Below, piece after piece: positions 55,503 through 63,484 of a stretch of DNA of 64,000 nucleotides (position 1 is its first letter; each line of letters opens with the position of its first letter). A program made the translations under genes and the position numbers. Where the stretch lies: positions 358,003-422,002 of the forward strand of contig QAMH01000006.1 of the NCBI GenBank assembly GCA_003149935.1, in the 5' to 3' direction. This DNA is from Coriobacteriia bacterium (lineage in GTDB: Bacteria > Actinomycetota > Coriobacteriia > Coriobacteriales > QAMH01). A model generated the notes under the pieces. It had not been told where the DNA came from. It did no database searches and saw only the letters and a program-made list of their open reading frames with translations.

Positions 55503-56083
55503 TCGCTTTCATCAAGGGCATCGTCGCCTACAAGGATGCAGAAAGTGCCATCATCGAGGCCGGCGGCATTGGCTACGAGCTTGCGATGTCCGTCCACGCG
55601 CTCGCCACGCTTCCCGCCTGCGGCAACCCTGCCCAGGTCTGGACGTACCTGCACGTCAAGGAAGACGACGTCTCGCTCTTCGGGTTTTCCGAGCCCGCCG
55701 AGCGGGAGCTCTTCGAGAAGCTCATTGCCGTGAGCGGCATCGGCCCCAAGATGGCGATCTCGGCCCTCTCTACCTTCAAGCCCGCCGACTTCGTCGCGCA
55801 CATTGCCGCAGGCGACGTCACCGCCATATCGACCATCCCCGGTGTTGGCAAGAAAATCGCGCAACGCATGATTCTCGAGCTTCAGGGGGTTCTCAAAACA
55901 AGCGGCACTTTCGAGACTCTCGCGCTTGACGAGACAAACCGTCCCCTGCAAGATGCCGCCGCAGCACTTGAGTCCATGGGCTTCAGCAACGAGGAAGTAG
56001 CCACGGCGCTCAAGGGCTGCACCGAGGCAGACACGAGCAGCATCATTCGCTATGCACTCAAGCACATGGGAGGCACGCAATGA
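55499..56083 (+). CDS. ruvA: Holliday junction DNA helicase subunit RuvA
   Basis: Binds the four-way junction and loads RuvB. The 194-residue protein has the OB domain (FIKGIVAYKD...GGIGYELAMS), tandem helix-hairpin-helix motifs (VSGIGPKMAISAL near 79 and IPGVGKKIAQRMILEL near 113) and the C-terminal UBA-like RuvB-contact domain (AAAALESMGFSNEEVATAL). GTG start with AAGGAG seven bases upstream. The end overlaps ruvB by four bases. Confidence 0.95.
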   Translation: MIAFIKGIVAYKDAESAIIEAGGIGYELAMSVHALATLPACGNPAQVWTYLHVKEDDVSLFGFSEPAERELFEKLIAVSGIGPKMAISALSTFKPADFVAHIAAGDVTAISTIPGVGKKIAQRMILELQGVLKTSGTFETLALDETNRPLQDAAAALESMGFSNEEVATALKGCTEADTSSIIRYALKHMGGTQ

Positions 56084-57108
56084 TCTGGGAGGCCCCCGAT
56101 TTCGAGAACGCCCAACGCATCGTGGATGCGCACGAGCAACCCGAGGACGCTCGATCAGAGGTCAATTTGCGCCCCAAGACGCTCGACGATTACCTTGGCC
56201 AGAGTCGTATCAAGGACAATCTCTCCGTTCTCATCCAAGCCGCACGCATGCGTGGCGAGGCACTCGACCACCTGCTCTTCTCGGGACCTCCGGGCCTCGG
56301 CAAGACGACGCTTGCCAGCGTCGTCGCAAACGAGATGGGCGTCCAGATACGCACGACCTCAGGTCCCGCCATCGACCGTGCAGGGGATCTCGCCGCCATC
56401 CTCACCAACCTCGAGGAAGGCGACATCCTCTTCATCGACGAGATACATCGTCTCAACCGGGCCGTCGAGGAAGTCCTCTACCCCGCCATGGAAGATTACG
56501 CGATCGACATCGTCATCGGCCAGGGCCCTGCAGCCCGTTCCATACGCCTGGACATCCCCCGCTTCACGCTCATTGCCGCCACCACGCGCACGGGCATGCT
56601 CACCGGCCCGCTGCGCGATCGCTTCGGCGCGGCATTCCACATGGACTACTACTCGAGCGACGAGCTCAAGGACATCGTCGTGCGCTCGGCCACCATTCTC
56701 TCCATCGACATCGACGATGCCGGCGCGTACGAGATCGCCTCGCGCGCCCGTGCGACACCACGCTTGGCAAATCGTCTGCTCAGACGCGTACGCGACTTCT
56801 CGCAAGTGCGCTGCAACGGCTTCATAGACGAGCAGGTTGCCCGTGAGGCGCTGGCCTTCTTCGAAGTCGACGAGCTTGGCCTCGACCCCATGGACAACCG
56901 CATCCTCGACATGCTCGTCAACACCTTCGAAGGGCGTCCCGTCGGCCTGTCCGCGCTCGCAAGCGCATTGGGCGAGGAAGTCGATTCCATCGAGGACGTC
57001 TACGAGCCCTTCCTCCTCAAGCAGGGCCTCGTCAACCGCACCCCCAAAGGGCGCCAGGCAACGCACAAGGCATTCGCGCATCTGGGTGTGCCATACCCTG
57101 TTGAATAG
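56080..57108 (+). CDS. ruvB: Holliday junction branch-migration ATPase RuvB
   Basis: Hexameric AAA+ motor. The 342-residue protein has LRPKTLDDYLGQ near 30, Walker A GPPGLGKTT near 69, Walker B FIDEIHRLNR near 122, TTRTGMLTGPLRDRFG near 166 with sensor residues, and a C-terminal winged helix (PKGRQATHKAFAHLG). Last gene of the operon. Downstream DNA is repeat-rich. Confidence 0.97.
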   Translation: MIWEAPDFENAQRIVDAHEQPEDARSEVNLRPKTLDDYLGQSRIKDNLSVLIQAARMRGEALDHLLFSGPPGLGKTTLASVVANEMGVQIRTTSGPAIDRAGDLAAILTNLEEGDILFIDEIHRLNRAVEEVLYPAMEDYAIDIVIGQGPAARSIRLDIPRFTLIAATTRTGMLTGPLRDRFGAAFHMDYYSSDELKDIVVRSATILSIDIDDAGAYEIASRARATPRLANRLLRRVRDFSQVRCNGFIDEQVAREALAFFEVDELGLDPMDNRILDMLVNTFEGRPVGLSALASALGEEVDSIEDVYEPFLLKQGLVNRTPKGRQATHKAFAHLGVPYPVE

Positions 57109-57127
57109 GATATTCGCGGTTGTTTCG

Positions 57128-57290
57128 TGCGTAGTGGGAGATTACCCCACTTCGGGGCCTGCGGCCCCTCCGGTCGGAATGACAACGGGATGCGCCCACG
57201 CACCCCTGCGGTCGGAATGACAATTATTGTCATTTCGAGCGAAGCGAACGAAGTGAGCGGAGTCGAGAAATCTCACCAACAATGACAGCC
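57128..57290. repeat. Cluster of small palindromic and direct repeats after ruvB
   Basis: GGGAGATTACCCC leads into GGGGCC-TGC-GGCCCC; CGGTCGGAATGACA occurs twice (about 57171 and 57209); AATGACAA-TTA-TTGTCATT is a hairpin; and TGTCATTTCGAGCGAAGCG to GAGAAATCTC closes the region. The right part matches 11888-11921. This is mosaic repeat DNA with no coding signal; it may also terminate ruvCAB. Confidence 0.7.
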
Positions 57291-57306
57291 CCATTTAGCT
57301 GCCGCT

Positions 57307-57382
57307 TTCCGGTTTCACTCTGATTTTGGTCCGAAAATGCTCCTGTTTTACCCCGAAAACGCTCAGATTCTCGGGGTGGTTC
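57307..57382 (+). promoter_or_regulatory. 11-bp phased repeat array A upstream of the surface protein
   Basis: Six consecutive 11-bp units (57307-57372) fit CTCCGAWWWYR: C at position 3 is invariant, T at 2 and G at 5 nearly so. The last unit CTCAGATTCTC continues into GGGGTGGTTC. The block GCTCAGATTCTCGGGGTGGT (from 57361) is repeated exactly upstream of the secreted-protein gene at 63291. It ends 95 bases before the start codon. It is probably a binding array for a regulator, or a phased A/T-tract curvature element. Confidence 0.8.
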
Positions 57383-57476
57383 GCTCCGTTGCATCTGCGA
57401 TAGCTTCCCAGCTGCCCATGCGGCATCGTCGCATGAGAACTCAGGCTATTCCATGAAGCACGGAAAGGACATTCGT

Positions 57477-60080
57477 ATGAAAACACGCAGTCGAACGCAT
57501 GACTCTAATTGGTGGGCCGCCACTGCCCTGATTGCGACCATTGCATGTGTCGTTCTCTTCTCCCTACCGGCGTTTCCCATGGCACGATCCCTGGCAAACG
57601 ACGAGGGCGGTATCGAACTCGAGTACACGAGCGATCTACCGGGCTTGAGCAGCGGTAACTCCCTCTACTCCCTTGCAGATGCGCACTTTGGCGTGTATAC
57701 GGATTATCAATGCACGCAAAAAGCCGGAGAGCTCATAACCGACGAGTCTGGCCACGCACGCCTCCCAAACCTGCATCCCGGCAGATACTTCGTGCGCGAA
57801 GAGCTCGCTTCCCCGGGGTTTGCCCTCTCCACGCATTTGCAGCAAGTCGACGTCGCGGTCGGGGCAAGCGCCTGCATCAAGGCAAGCGCGGCTCCGGGCT
57901 TTGCCGCGCCAGAGCTGCTCGTCCGCGAGATTAACGCGGAGACAGGCAACGCGGCCGATGTTGCCGGAGCACGCCTCGGCAACGCCCGCTACGTCATCTC
58001 CCACTTCGACAGCTTCGATGATGACAAGATCCTTGCCGGCCCCACGCGCAGCTGGACCTTCACGTCGGACGAGAACGGCGAAGTGCGTCTTTCGCGCGAG
58101 CATCTTGTCGAGGGCTCTCCCCTCTACGAGGGGCCGCATGGCCTCCTCGTCCTACCCCTCGGGCACTATACGGTGACCCTCGAGCACGCACCCGCCGGCT
58201 TCTCTCCCGTCAACACCGTCTTGAGCTTCGATGTCATGACGCAGGACAGGACCGAGGTCGAGCCCTTGCTCAACTTCGAGCCCCTCGAGGAAACCCTCGC
58301 CGTCGTACGTGGCGACATCATGTTCAGGAAAGTCGACGAGGGCGGCATGACGCTTGCGGGGATTCCCTTCCTGCTCTCGTATGCCAATGGCGAAGGTCCG
58401 GATCTCACCGAAAGCCACGTGGTCGTGACGAACGAACACGGGGACTTCACGTCCAGCGCAGAGCGCTCCCCTCATGCTCTCGATACGAACAGGAGCGACG
58501 CCGCCATCCTCGCGAACATCGATGGCGTCTACAAACTTGACGAGACGAAGCTCACGAGCGCATGCGGCACCTGGTTTTCGATGGATGCGACGGGTATGAC
58601 CTCCCCTGCCGATGACACGCGTGGCGCCCTCCCCTACGGCTCGTACCTGCTCCAGGAGCTGCCGTGCGCTGCAAACGCGGGAACGAACCTCATCTCGACG
58701 CAGTTCTCCATCAATCGTGACGACTTTACCGTCAAACTCGATAACATCGTCAATACGCGACCTGGGGTTTCGGGCTCGGCAACCGATGCGACTGATGCCG
58801 ACAAGCTCATCCGTCCTATGGAAAACGCCATCGTCAGCGAGTCAATCGACTATCGCAATCTCGTTATCGGCAAGAGCTACCGCGTCAATTGTTCTGCATT
58901 CGTCCAGAGCACGGGCGAGAGCGTACCGGGGCCCGATGGCACGCCCGCCTTTGCATCACAGGAATTCGTCGCCCAGCGGCAAAACGGCAAGCTTGACATT
59001 CAGGTTACGCTCGACACCTCGAAGCTCGCAGGAGAAAACATCATAGTACGCGTCGAGCTCGTCTCGGATGACGGGATGAACATCACATCCGATGGTGCGG
59101 ATAGCGCCGAGCAGACGCTCGGCGTCGAGCCCATCGTCATCGCAACGGCGCAGGACGCGGCAGATCTCGACAACTACGTCATGGGCGCCAATGCCGCGAT
59201 CATGGAATGCATCAGTTACGACGGTCTCAAGCCCGGTCAATCGTATACTGCAAGCTGCACGCTCAATGACAAGGCGACTGGAAACGCACTCAGGGACGCC
59301 CAGGGCAAGGTCATCTTCGCCTATACCGAGTTCACACCCGATGCATCCGAGGGGCATGTCGACATGGAGCTTCCCGTCGATACGACCGGAATAGCCGGCC
59401 ATGATATCGTCGTCTTCGACAAGCTCACTGACGGGGAAGGGCGCCTCATCGCCAGCCATCAAGACTTTGAGGACGAAAGACAGACGATCAAGACCGTGAA
59501 GCTGAGCTCAAGCGCAACGGACAAATCTGATGGTGACAAGGTCTTCGACGCGCATGCCGAGGCTGTGGCCATCATCGATACGGTCAACTACGCAAATCTC
59601 GTTCCTGGCGAACAGTACCGGTTCAAGGGCGTGCTCATGGACAAGGAGACGGGCTGCGCCCTCACCGCAGACGGTGCTCCCGTGAGCGCCGAGGTGCCAT
59701 TCGTCCCGCAGGAGGTCTCGGGCTCCGTAGATGTCGAGTATGGATTTGACGCAAGGGCGCAATCGAGCCAGGTGCTCGTCGCCTTCGAAACGCTCGAACA
59801 CGACGGTAACGTGGTTGCCGAGCACGCGGACCTCGAGGATGTCGCCCAGACGGTGACGAGCGGCGAGGTTGACCCCGATGCCGCAATACCAACGGCAGAC
59901 GGCAAATCCGCCGGCACCGCAACCCTTGCAGGATCGCCCCTCACCGGTGACTTTCTCGCACGGGTTGCTCTTGCGGTACTTGCCCTCGTGGCGTGTGCCT
60001 GCATCAGCTGCGCCTATGCGCTGCACCGGCGCAGGAAGACGCTCGAGGCCATAGCCCACAGCGACGACCCCTTCAGGTAG
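57477..60080 (+). CDS. Cell-wall-anchored protein with SpaA-like and T-Q ester-bond (VaFE) repeats
   Basis: 867 residues with a signal peptide (hydrophobic about 15-34). Prealbumin-like SpaA domains lie at about 65-125, 145-265 and 280-430 (GRYFVREELASPGF, GSYLLQELP). Three T-Q ester-bond repeats follow at about 434-555, 556-675 and 680-795, with likely bond pairs Thr436/Gln546, Thr557/Gln669 and Thr681/Gln791. VAFE itself is kept only in the last. The C-terminus has a sorting signal: SPLTG (820-824), a hydrophobic segment, then RRRK. The ATG at 57477 has AAAGGA seven bases upstream. A class-variant sortase would be needed; none is in the window. Likely an adhesin or pilin-like stalk. Confidence 0.88.
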   Translation: MKTRSRTHDSNWWAATALIATIACVVLFSLPAFPMARSLANDEGGIELEYTSDLPGLSSGNSLYSLADAHFGVYTDYQCTQKAGELITDESGHARLPNLHPGRYFVREELASPGFALSTHLQQVDVAVGASACIKASAAPGFAAPELLVREINAETGNAADVAGARLGNARYVISHFDSFDDDKILAGPTRSWTFTSDENGEVRLSREHLVEGSPLYEGPHGLLVLPLGHYTVTLEHAPAGFSPVNTVLSFDVMTQDRTEVEPLLNFEPLEETLAVVRGDIMFRKVDEGGMTLAGIPFLLSYANGEGPDLTESHVVVTNEHGDFTSSAERSPHALDTNRSDAAILANIDGVYKLDETKLTSACGTWFSMDATGMTSPADDTRGALPYGSYLLQELPCAANAGTNLISTQFSINRDDFTVKLDNIVNTRPGVSGSATDATDADKLIRPMENAIVSESIDYRNLVIGKSYRVNCSAFVQSTGESVPGPDGTPAFASQEFVAQRQNGKLDIQVTLDTSKLAGENIIVRVELVSDDGMNITSDGADSAEQTLGVEPIVIATAQDAADLDNYVMGANAAIMECISYDGLKPGQSYTASCTLNDKATGNALRDAQGKVIFAYTEFTPDASEGHVDMELPVDTTGIAGHDIVVFDKLTDGEGRLIASHQDFEDERQTIKTVKLSSSATDKSDGDKVFDAHAEAVAIIDTVNYANLVPGEQYRFKGVLMDKETGCALTADGAPVSAEVPFVPQEVSGSVDVEYGFDARAQSSQVLVAFETLEHDGNVVAEHADLEDVAQTVTSGEVDPDAAIPTADGKSAGTATLAGSPLTGDFLARVALAVLALVACACISCAYALHRRRKTLEAIAHSDDPFR

Positions 60081-60086
60081 TGACAA

Positions 60087-60117
60087 AGAAGGCCCGTGCG
60101 GGATGCACGGGCCTTCT
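60087..60117. terminator. Bidirectional terminator between the surface protein and yebC
   Basis: AGAAGGCCCGTGC pairs perfectly with GCACGGGCCTTCT (13 bp, five-base loop). It lies between two converging genes, with TTTGT on the minus side. Confidence 0.85.
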
Positions 60118-60139
60118 CGATGATCGGATGAGATGATTC

Positions 60140-60943
60140 CTAGTCCTCCTCGAGGGCCGCGGCAATCTCGTCGGTGATATCCATCGTGCTATAGACGTTC
60201 TGGACGTCGTCGAACTCCTCGAGCTTGTCGATGAGGCGCTGCACCTTCTTGGCATCGGCAACGGAAATGGCCGTGGGATTGTTGGGCTCGAAGATGAGCT
60301 CGGCGCCCTTGACCTCGACGCCCTGCTCCTCGAGAGCACTGCGCACGGCCATGAGGTCGCTCGGCTCGGTGAAGACGATCCACTCGTCATCGGCCTCTTC
60401 GTAATCGTCCGCGCCAGCCTCGATAACGGCCATCTCGAACTCGTCGGAATCGGCAGCCGCGCCATTGGGAGCGGTAGGATTCTTCTTGTCGCCCGTCTCG
60501 ATCTCCTTCAAGACGGTGATCTGGCCCTTGCGGTCGAACATGTACGCGACCGAGCCGTTTGCGCCCAGGTTGCCACCCGAATGCGAAAACGCGCTGCGCA
60601 CGTCCGCGGCGGTGCGGTTGCGGTTGTCCGTCAGGCACTCGACGTACACACCGATACCGGCAGGACCATAGCCCTCGTAGGTAACTTCCTCGAAGTTCGC
60701 CGCATCGGCACCCGAGCCAAAGGCCTTGTCGATCGCGACCTTGATCTTGTCCTTGGGCATGGAATAGCCCTTGGCCTTGGCGATGGCCGCCGCCAGGGAT
60801 GCGTTGTTCTCGGGATTGGGATCGCCGCCGGTCTTTGCTGCGACGGTAATGATACGGCTGAGCTTGGAGAACATCGCAGAGCGCTTGGAGTCCTGCGCCG
60901 CCTTGCGATGTTTGGTGGTTGCCCACTTGGAATGTCCGGACAT
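60140..60943 (-). CDS. yebC: YebC/TACO1 family protein
   Basis: The family includes DNA-binding regulators and translation factors that relieve stalling. The 267-residue protein starts MSGHSKWATTKHRKAAQDSKR, has NPENNASLAAAIAKAKGYSMPKDKI near 43 and ENxTDNRNRTAADVRSAFSHSGGNLG-like CLTDNRNRTAADVR near 103. About 15 acidic residues are inserted near 175-190 relative to the usual length of about 245. GGAAGGA is seven bases before the ATG. An extended -10 (TGC-TAGAAT) lies about 37 bases upstream. Confidence 0.92.
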   Translation of the reverse strand: MSGHSKWATTKHRKAAQDSKRSAMFSKLSRIITVAAKTGGDPNPENNASLAAAIAKAKGYSMPKDKIKVAIDKAFGSGADAANFEEVTYEGYGPAGIGVYVECLTDNRNRTAADVRSAFSHSGGNLGANGSVAYMFDRKGQITVLKEIETGDKKNPTAPNGAAADSDEFEMAVIEAGADDYEEADDEWIVFTEPSDLMAVRSALEEQGVEVKGAELIFEPNNPTAISVADAKKVQRLIDKLEEFDDVQNVYSTMDITDEIAAALEED

Positions 60944-60979
60944 GAATGAATCCTTCCGTGCTATTGGATTGACCGCAGT

Positions 60980-60988
60980 ATTCTAGCA
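60980..60988 (-). promoter_or_regulatory. Predicted extended -10 promoter of yebC
   Basis: TGC-TAGAAT on the minus strand, 36 bases before the yebC ATG in a 74-base gap after lgt. It matches the TGC-TA boxes before carA and pyrR. Confidence 0.45.
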
Positions 60989-61017
60989 CTCCCGCCTATG
61001 TTCGTGTAGCAAACCGT

Positions 61018-61851
61018 TCATACCCGATTTGCGGGCATGCCCCTTTGGGGATCTTTGCGTACGAGACTCCATGCAAGCAGGCAGATACCCACGACGAGCA
61101 TCGGGAGCGAAAGGAGCTGTCCCATCGTGCCCCAGGTTCCGAAGAAGTAGCCGAGCTGCACATCGGGCAGCCTCACGAATTCGATAAGGATGCGGAAGAC
61201 GCCGTAGAGCACGAGGAAGGTCCCGAGGAAGAAGCCGCGTGGACGTGGAGGATCCGCCTTGCGCGACAGCGCGCAAAGCACGAAGAAGATGACAAGGCCC
61301 TCAAGCAGCGCCTCGTAAAGCTGGGAAGGGTGGTACATGACCCCCGTTCCGGTGAAGTCAACGCCGATGGGCAGATCCGTCGGAGCACCATAGAGCTCGC
61401 CGTTCACGAAGTTCGCGCAGCGGCCGAAGAAGAGCCCCACGGGAACGGCACACGAGACGAGATCGGCAAGCGTGAGAAAGGGCATGCCGTATACGCGCGA
61501 GTAGATGAGACCGGCGATGACAATGCCGACAAGCCCACCGTGAAAAGACATGCCGCCATTCGAGACCGCGAAGATCTCGAGAGGATGCGCAAAGTAGTAC
61601 CCGTCCCCATAGAAGAGGCAATACCCGAGACGTGCGCCGATGATGATGCCAAACGCGCAGTAGCAGACGAAGACGAGCGTGTCATAGGAGCTGAAACGCA
61701 GCTTCCAATGCTTGGCATAGAAGTACACGATGAGGCCCGCGCAAATGAAGCCCGCGACGTAGGCGAGCCCGTACCAGCGGACGCTCAGCGGGCCGATGCT
61801 GAAAAGGACAGGGTCGATGGAATGATACAGCTCGTTTAACATGCCGAGCAT
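61018..61851 (-). CDS. lgt: Prolipoprotein diacylglyceryl transferase
   Basis: Membrane enzyme that attaches diacylglycerol to the lipobox cysteine; the lipoproteins at 28290 and 28976 would be substrates. The 277-residue protein has seven or so membrane segments, GARLGYCLFYG near 72, SNGGMSFHGGLVG near 96, and the Lgt signature GRCANFVNGELYG near 142. The start could instead be the ATG three codons on. Next upstream gene ends 24 bases away. Confidence 0.95.
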   Translation of the reverse strand: MLGMLNELYHSIDPVLFSIGPLSVRWYGLAYVAGFICAGLIVYFYAKHWKLRFSSYDTLVFVCYCAFGIIIGARLGYCLFYGDGYYFAHPLEIFAVSNGGMSFHGGLVGIVIAGLIYSRVYGMPFLTLADLVSCAVPVGLFFGRCANFVNGELYGAPTDLPIGVDFTGTGVMYHPSQLYEALLEGLVIFFVLCALSRKADPPRPRGFFLGTFLVLYGVFRILIEFVRLPDVQLGYFFGTWGTMGQLLSLPMLVVGICLLAWSLVRKDPQRGMPANRV

Positions 61852-61875
61852 GGTAGCACAGGCAAGCTCATTCCC

Positions 61876-63291
61876 TCAGCGCGCATATTCGCTGATGCGC
61901 CCCATCTCCTCGATAACCGTGACGCCCCAAGCAGGCGATGAGCAGTAGATGCCTCCCAGGCCGCTTACGGTCTTTGCCGAGGCGAGCCCGCTCGTTGACG
62001 TCACCATACCCTCATGCCACGCCTCAATTGCCTCCGCAAAGGATGACCACTCGGCAGCAAGGCCATATGGGTCGCTATCGGCCGCACCCCATCCCCAGGC
62101 GTTATGGGGCCTGATGCATGATTGTCCGCCGCCGGACTCGGCGACGCTAATTGCCGCGCAGAGGCGTGGATCGACTTTATGGCGATAGGCCGAAGCCGCC
62201 ATCTCGCGCCCGTGACCTTGCAGGGGCATCGCACCGGCTGTTCGATCGCGATCTGCGAAATACTCGTCTATCGCAGTGCCCCAGGTCTCGATGAATGCAT
62301 CCTCGTCAAGCGCAAAGTCGATGCCCTCGCCAAACGAAAGAGCCCCCTGAGCATCCGCCCGCGCATCGAGCTCGTCATACCATGAGCCAATGCCCTGTTC
62401 TGCATCGGCAAGCAAAGAGAGGGCGTCACGAACTGCGGAGCGCATGGCATCTTTCGCCTCGACAAGCGCCGGGACGCTATCGCCCCCTTCCTCGACCGAA
62501 AACTCGACCTCCTTCACGCATTGCCTCAGACGTGCGCATTCTTCCTCAACCTTGTAGGCTAGATCGTTAACCGACCGAATCGAGGCACGCAGCTCTTGCC
62601 GTGCATGATGGGCGCATGCCGCCTCAAGCACAATGGCCGTGCGCAAGCGCTTCTGATCACGGATCAATCTGCGCATTTGCTCGCCTTCGGCGATCATGAG
62701 GCGCTCGAGCATATCGTGTCGAAGCGTGACGTCACGCAAGGTGGATGATCCTGTCATGAGTGCATGCGTGGTGTATTCATCGCTTTGCATCAGCTCATCC
62801 TGAACGAGCTTGAGGAGCACGAGCACCCTATGTCGCGCATGTTCGAGCCCAGCGACGCGCTCCTGCGCGTCCTTATCAGCACGTGTGAGAGTCTCCTGCG
62901 CGCATGTGCTTCGCTCGAAAGCGGCGCGAGCATCATCGAAAGCTACCCACCCTGACACAAGCTGCGTGCATACGGCATCAAGCTTCGCGCGAAGGGAGGA
63001 TAGCCCCTCGAGCATGCGCCGCTCCTCTTCACTCGACTTTTCAGGCTCTGAGCTGTCGTAGGGCTCAAGCGCCTCCTGGTCGCCCCGATCGTCGCTTGGC
63101 GCATCTTCCAAGCCGCCTGCTTCGTCATTCAGAGCATCGTCTGCGATGGGCTCTCCAACGGGCTCGTCACCCCAGACCATCTCCATTCCCGCACCAGCCG
63201 ACATCGCATACGCGAGCAACGCAAAAGCAAGCAGCGCCGTGACCAGGCGACTTCCACCCCGCGTATCCATATGTACATGTGTTCTCATCAT
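61876..63291 (-). CDS. Secreted coiled-coil protein with C-terminal lysozyme-fold domain
   Basis: 471 residues: a signal peptide (hydrophobic about 14-35), an acidic Asp/Glu/Pro-rich linker (about 42-92), a long helical coiled-coil region (about 93-320), and a C-terminal domain from about 350. In that domain VDPRLCAAISVAESGGGQSC, with candidate catalytic Glu385, and PHNAWGWG resemble soluble lytic transglycosylase/glucosaminidase-like folds. It is likely a peptidoglycan hydrolase whose coiled coil regulates or localises it. The ATG at 63291 has GAAGGA eight bases upstream. A phased 11-bp array lies in its upstream region. Confidence 0.75.
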   Translation of the reverse strand: MMRTHVHMDTRGGSRLVTALLAFALLAYAMSAGAGMEMVWGDEPVGEPIADDALNDEAGGLEDAPSDDRGDQEALEPYDSSEPEKSSEEERRMLEGLSSLRAKLDAVCTQLVSGWVAFDDARAAFERSTCAQETLTRADKDAQERVAGLEHARHRVLVLLKLVQDELMQSDEYTTHALMTGSSTLRDVTLRHDMLERLMIAEGEQMRRLIRDQKRLRTAIVLEAACAHHARQELRASIRSVNDLAYKVEEECARLRQCVKEVEFSVEEGGDSVPALVEAKDAMRSAVRDALSLLADAEQGIGSWYDELDARADAQGALSFGEGIDFALDEDAFIETWGTAIDEYFADRDRTAGAMPLQGHGREMAASAYRHKVDPRLCAAISVAESGGGQSCIRPHNAWGWGAADSDPYGLAAEWSSFAEAIEAWHEGMVTSTSGLASAKTVSGLGGIYCSSPAWGVTVIEEMGRISEYAR

Positions 63292-63362
63292 GTTTGCCGT
63301 CCTTCGCGTGTCACGCTGGCCCCATGCCAGACCTTGCGATTGTGCGTCAGGACGAACCGAGT

Positions 63363-63438
63363 GAACCACCCCGAGAATCTGAGCAAAACCAGACCGATTT
63401 CGGAGTAAAAACGGAGTGAATTCGGAGCAAAATAGGAT
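63363..63438 (-). promoter_or_regulatory. 11-bp phased repeat array B upstream of the secreted protein
   Basis: On the minus strand six 11-bp units run from 63438 to 63373 and fit the same CTCCGAWWWYR pattern as array A; the last unit, CTCAGATTCTC, and the following GGGGTGGTTC are identical to array A. Inner units differ in sequence and order. It ends about 70 bases before the start at 63291. No open reading frame of note covers it. Confidence 0.8.
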
Positions 63439-63484
63439 TCAAGAAATCGACGACAAACGAGTGAGAAAAATCCGTCTGACTACA

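Noticed and set aside
57307..57372. The 11-bp array as a CRISPR or a coding tandem repeat
   Set aside because: Units are far too short for CRISPR, there are no spacers, and 11 bases is not a multiple of three with no open frame across it.
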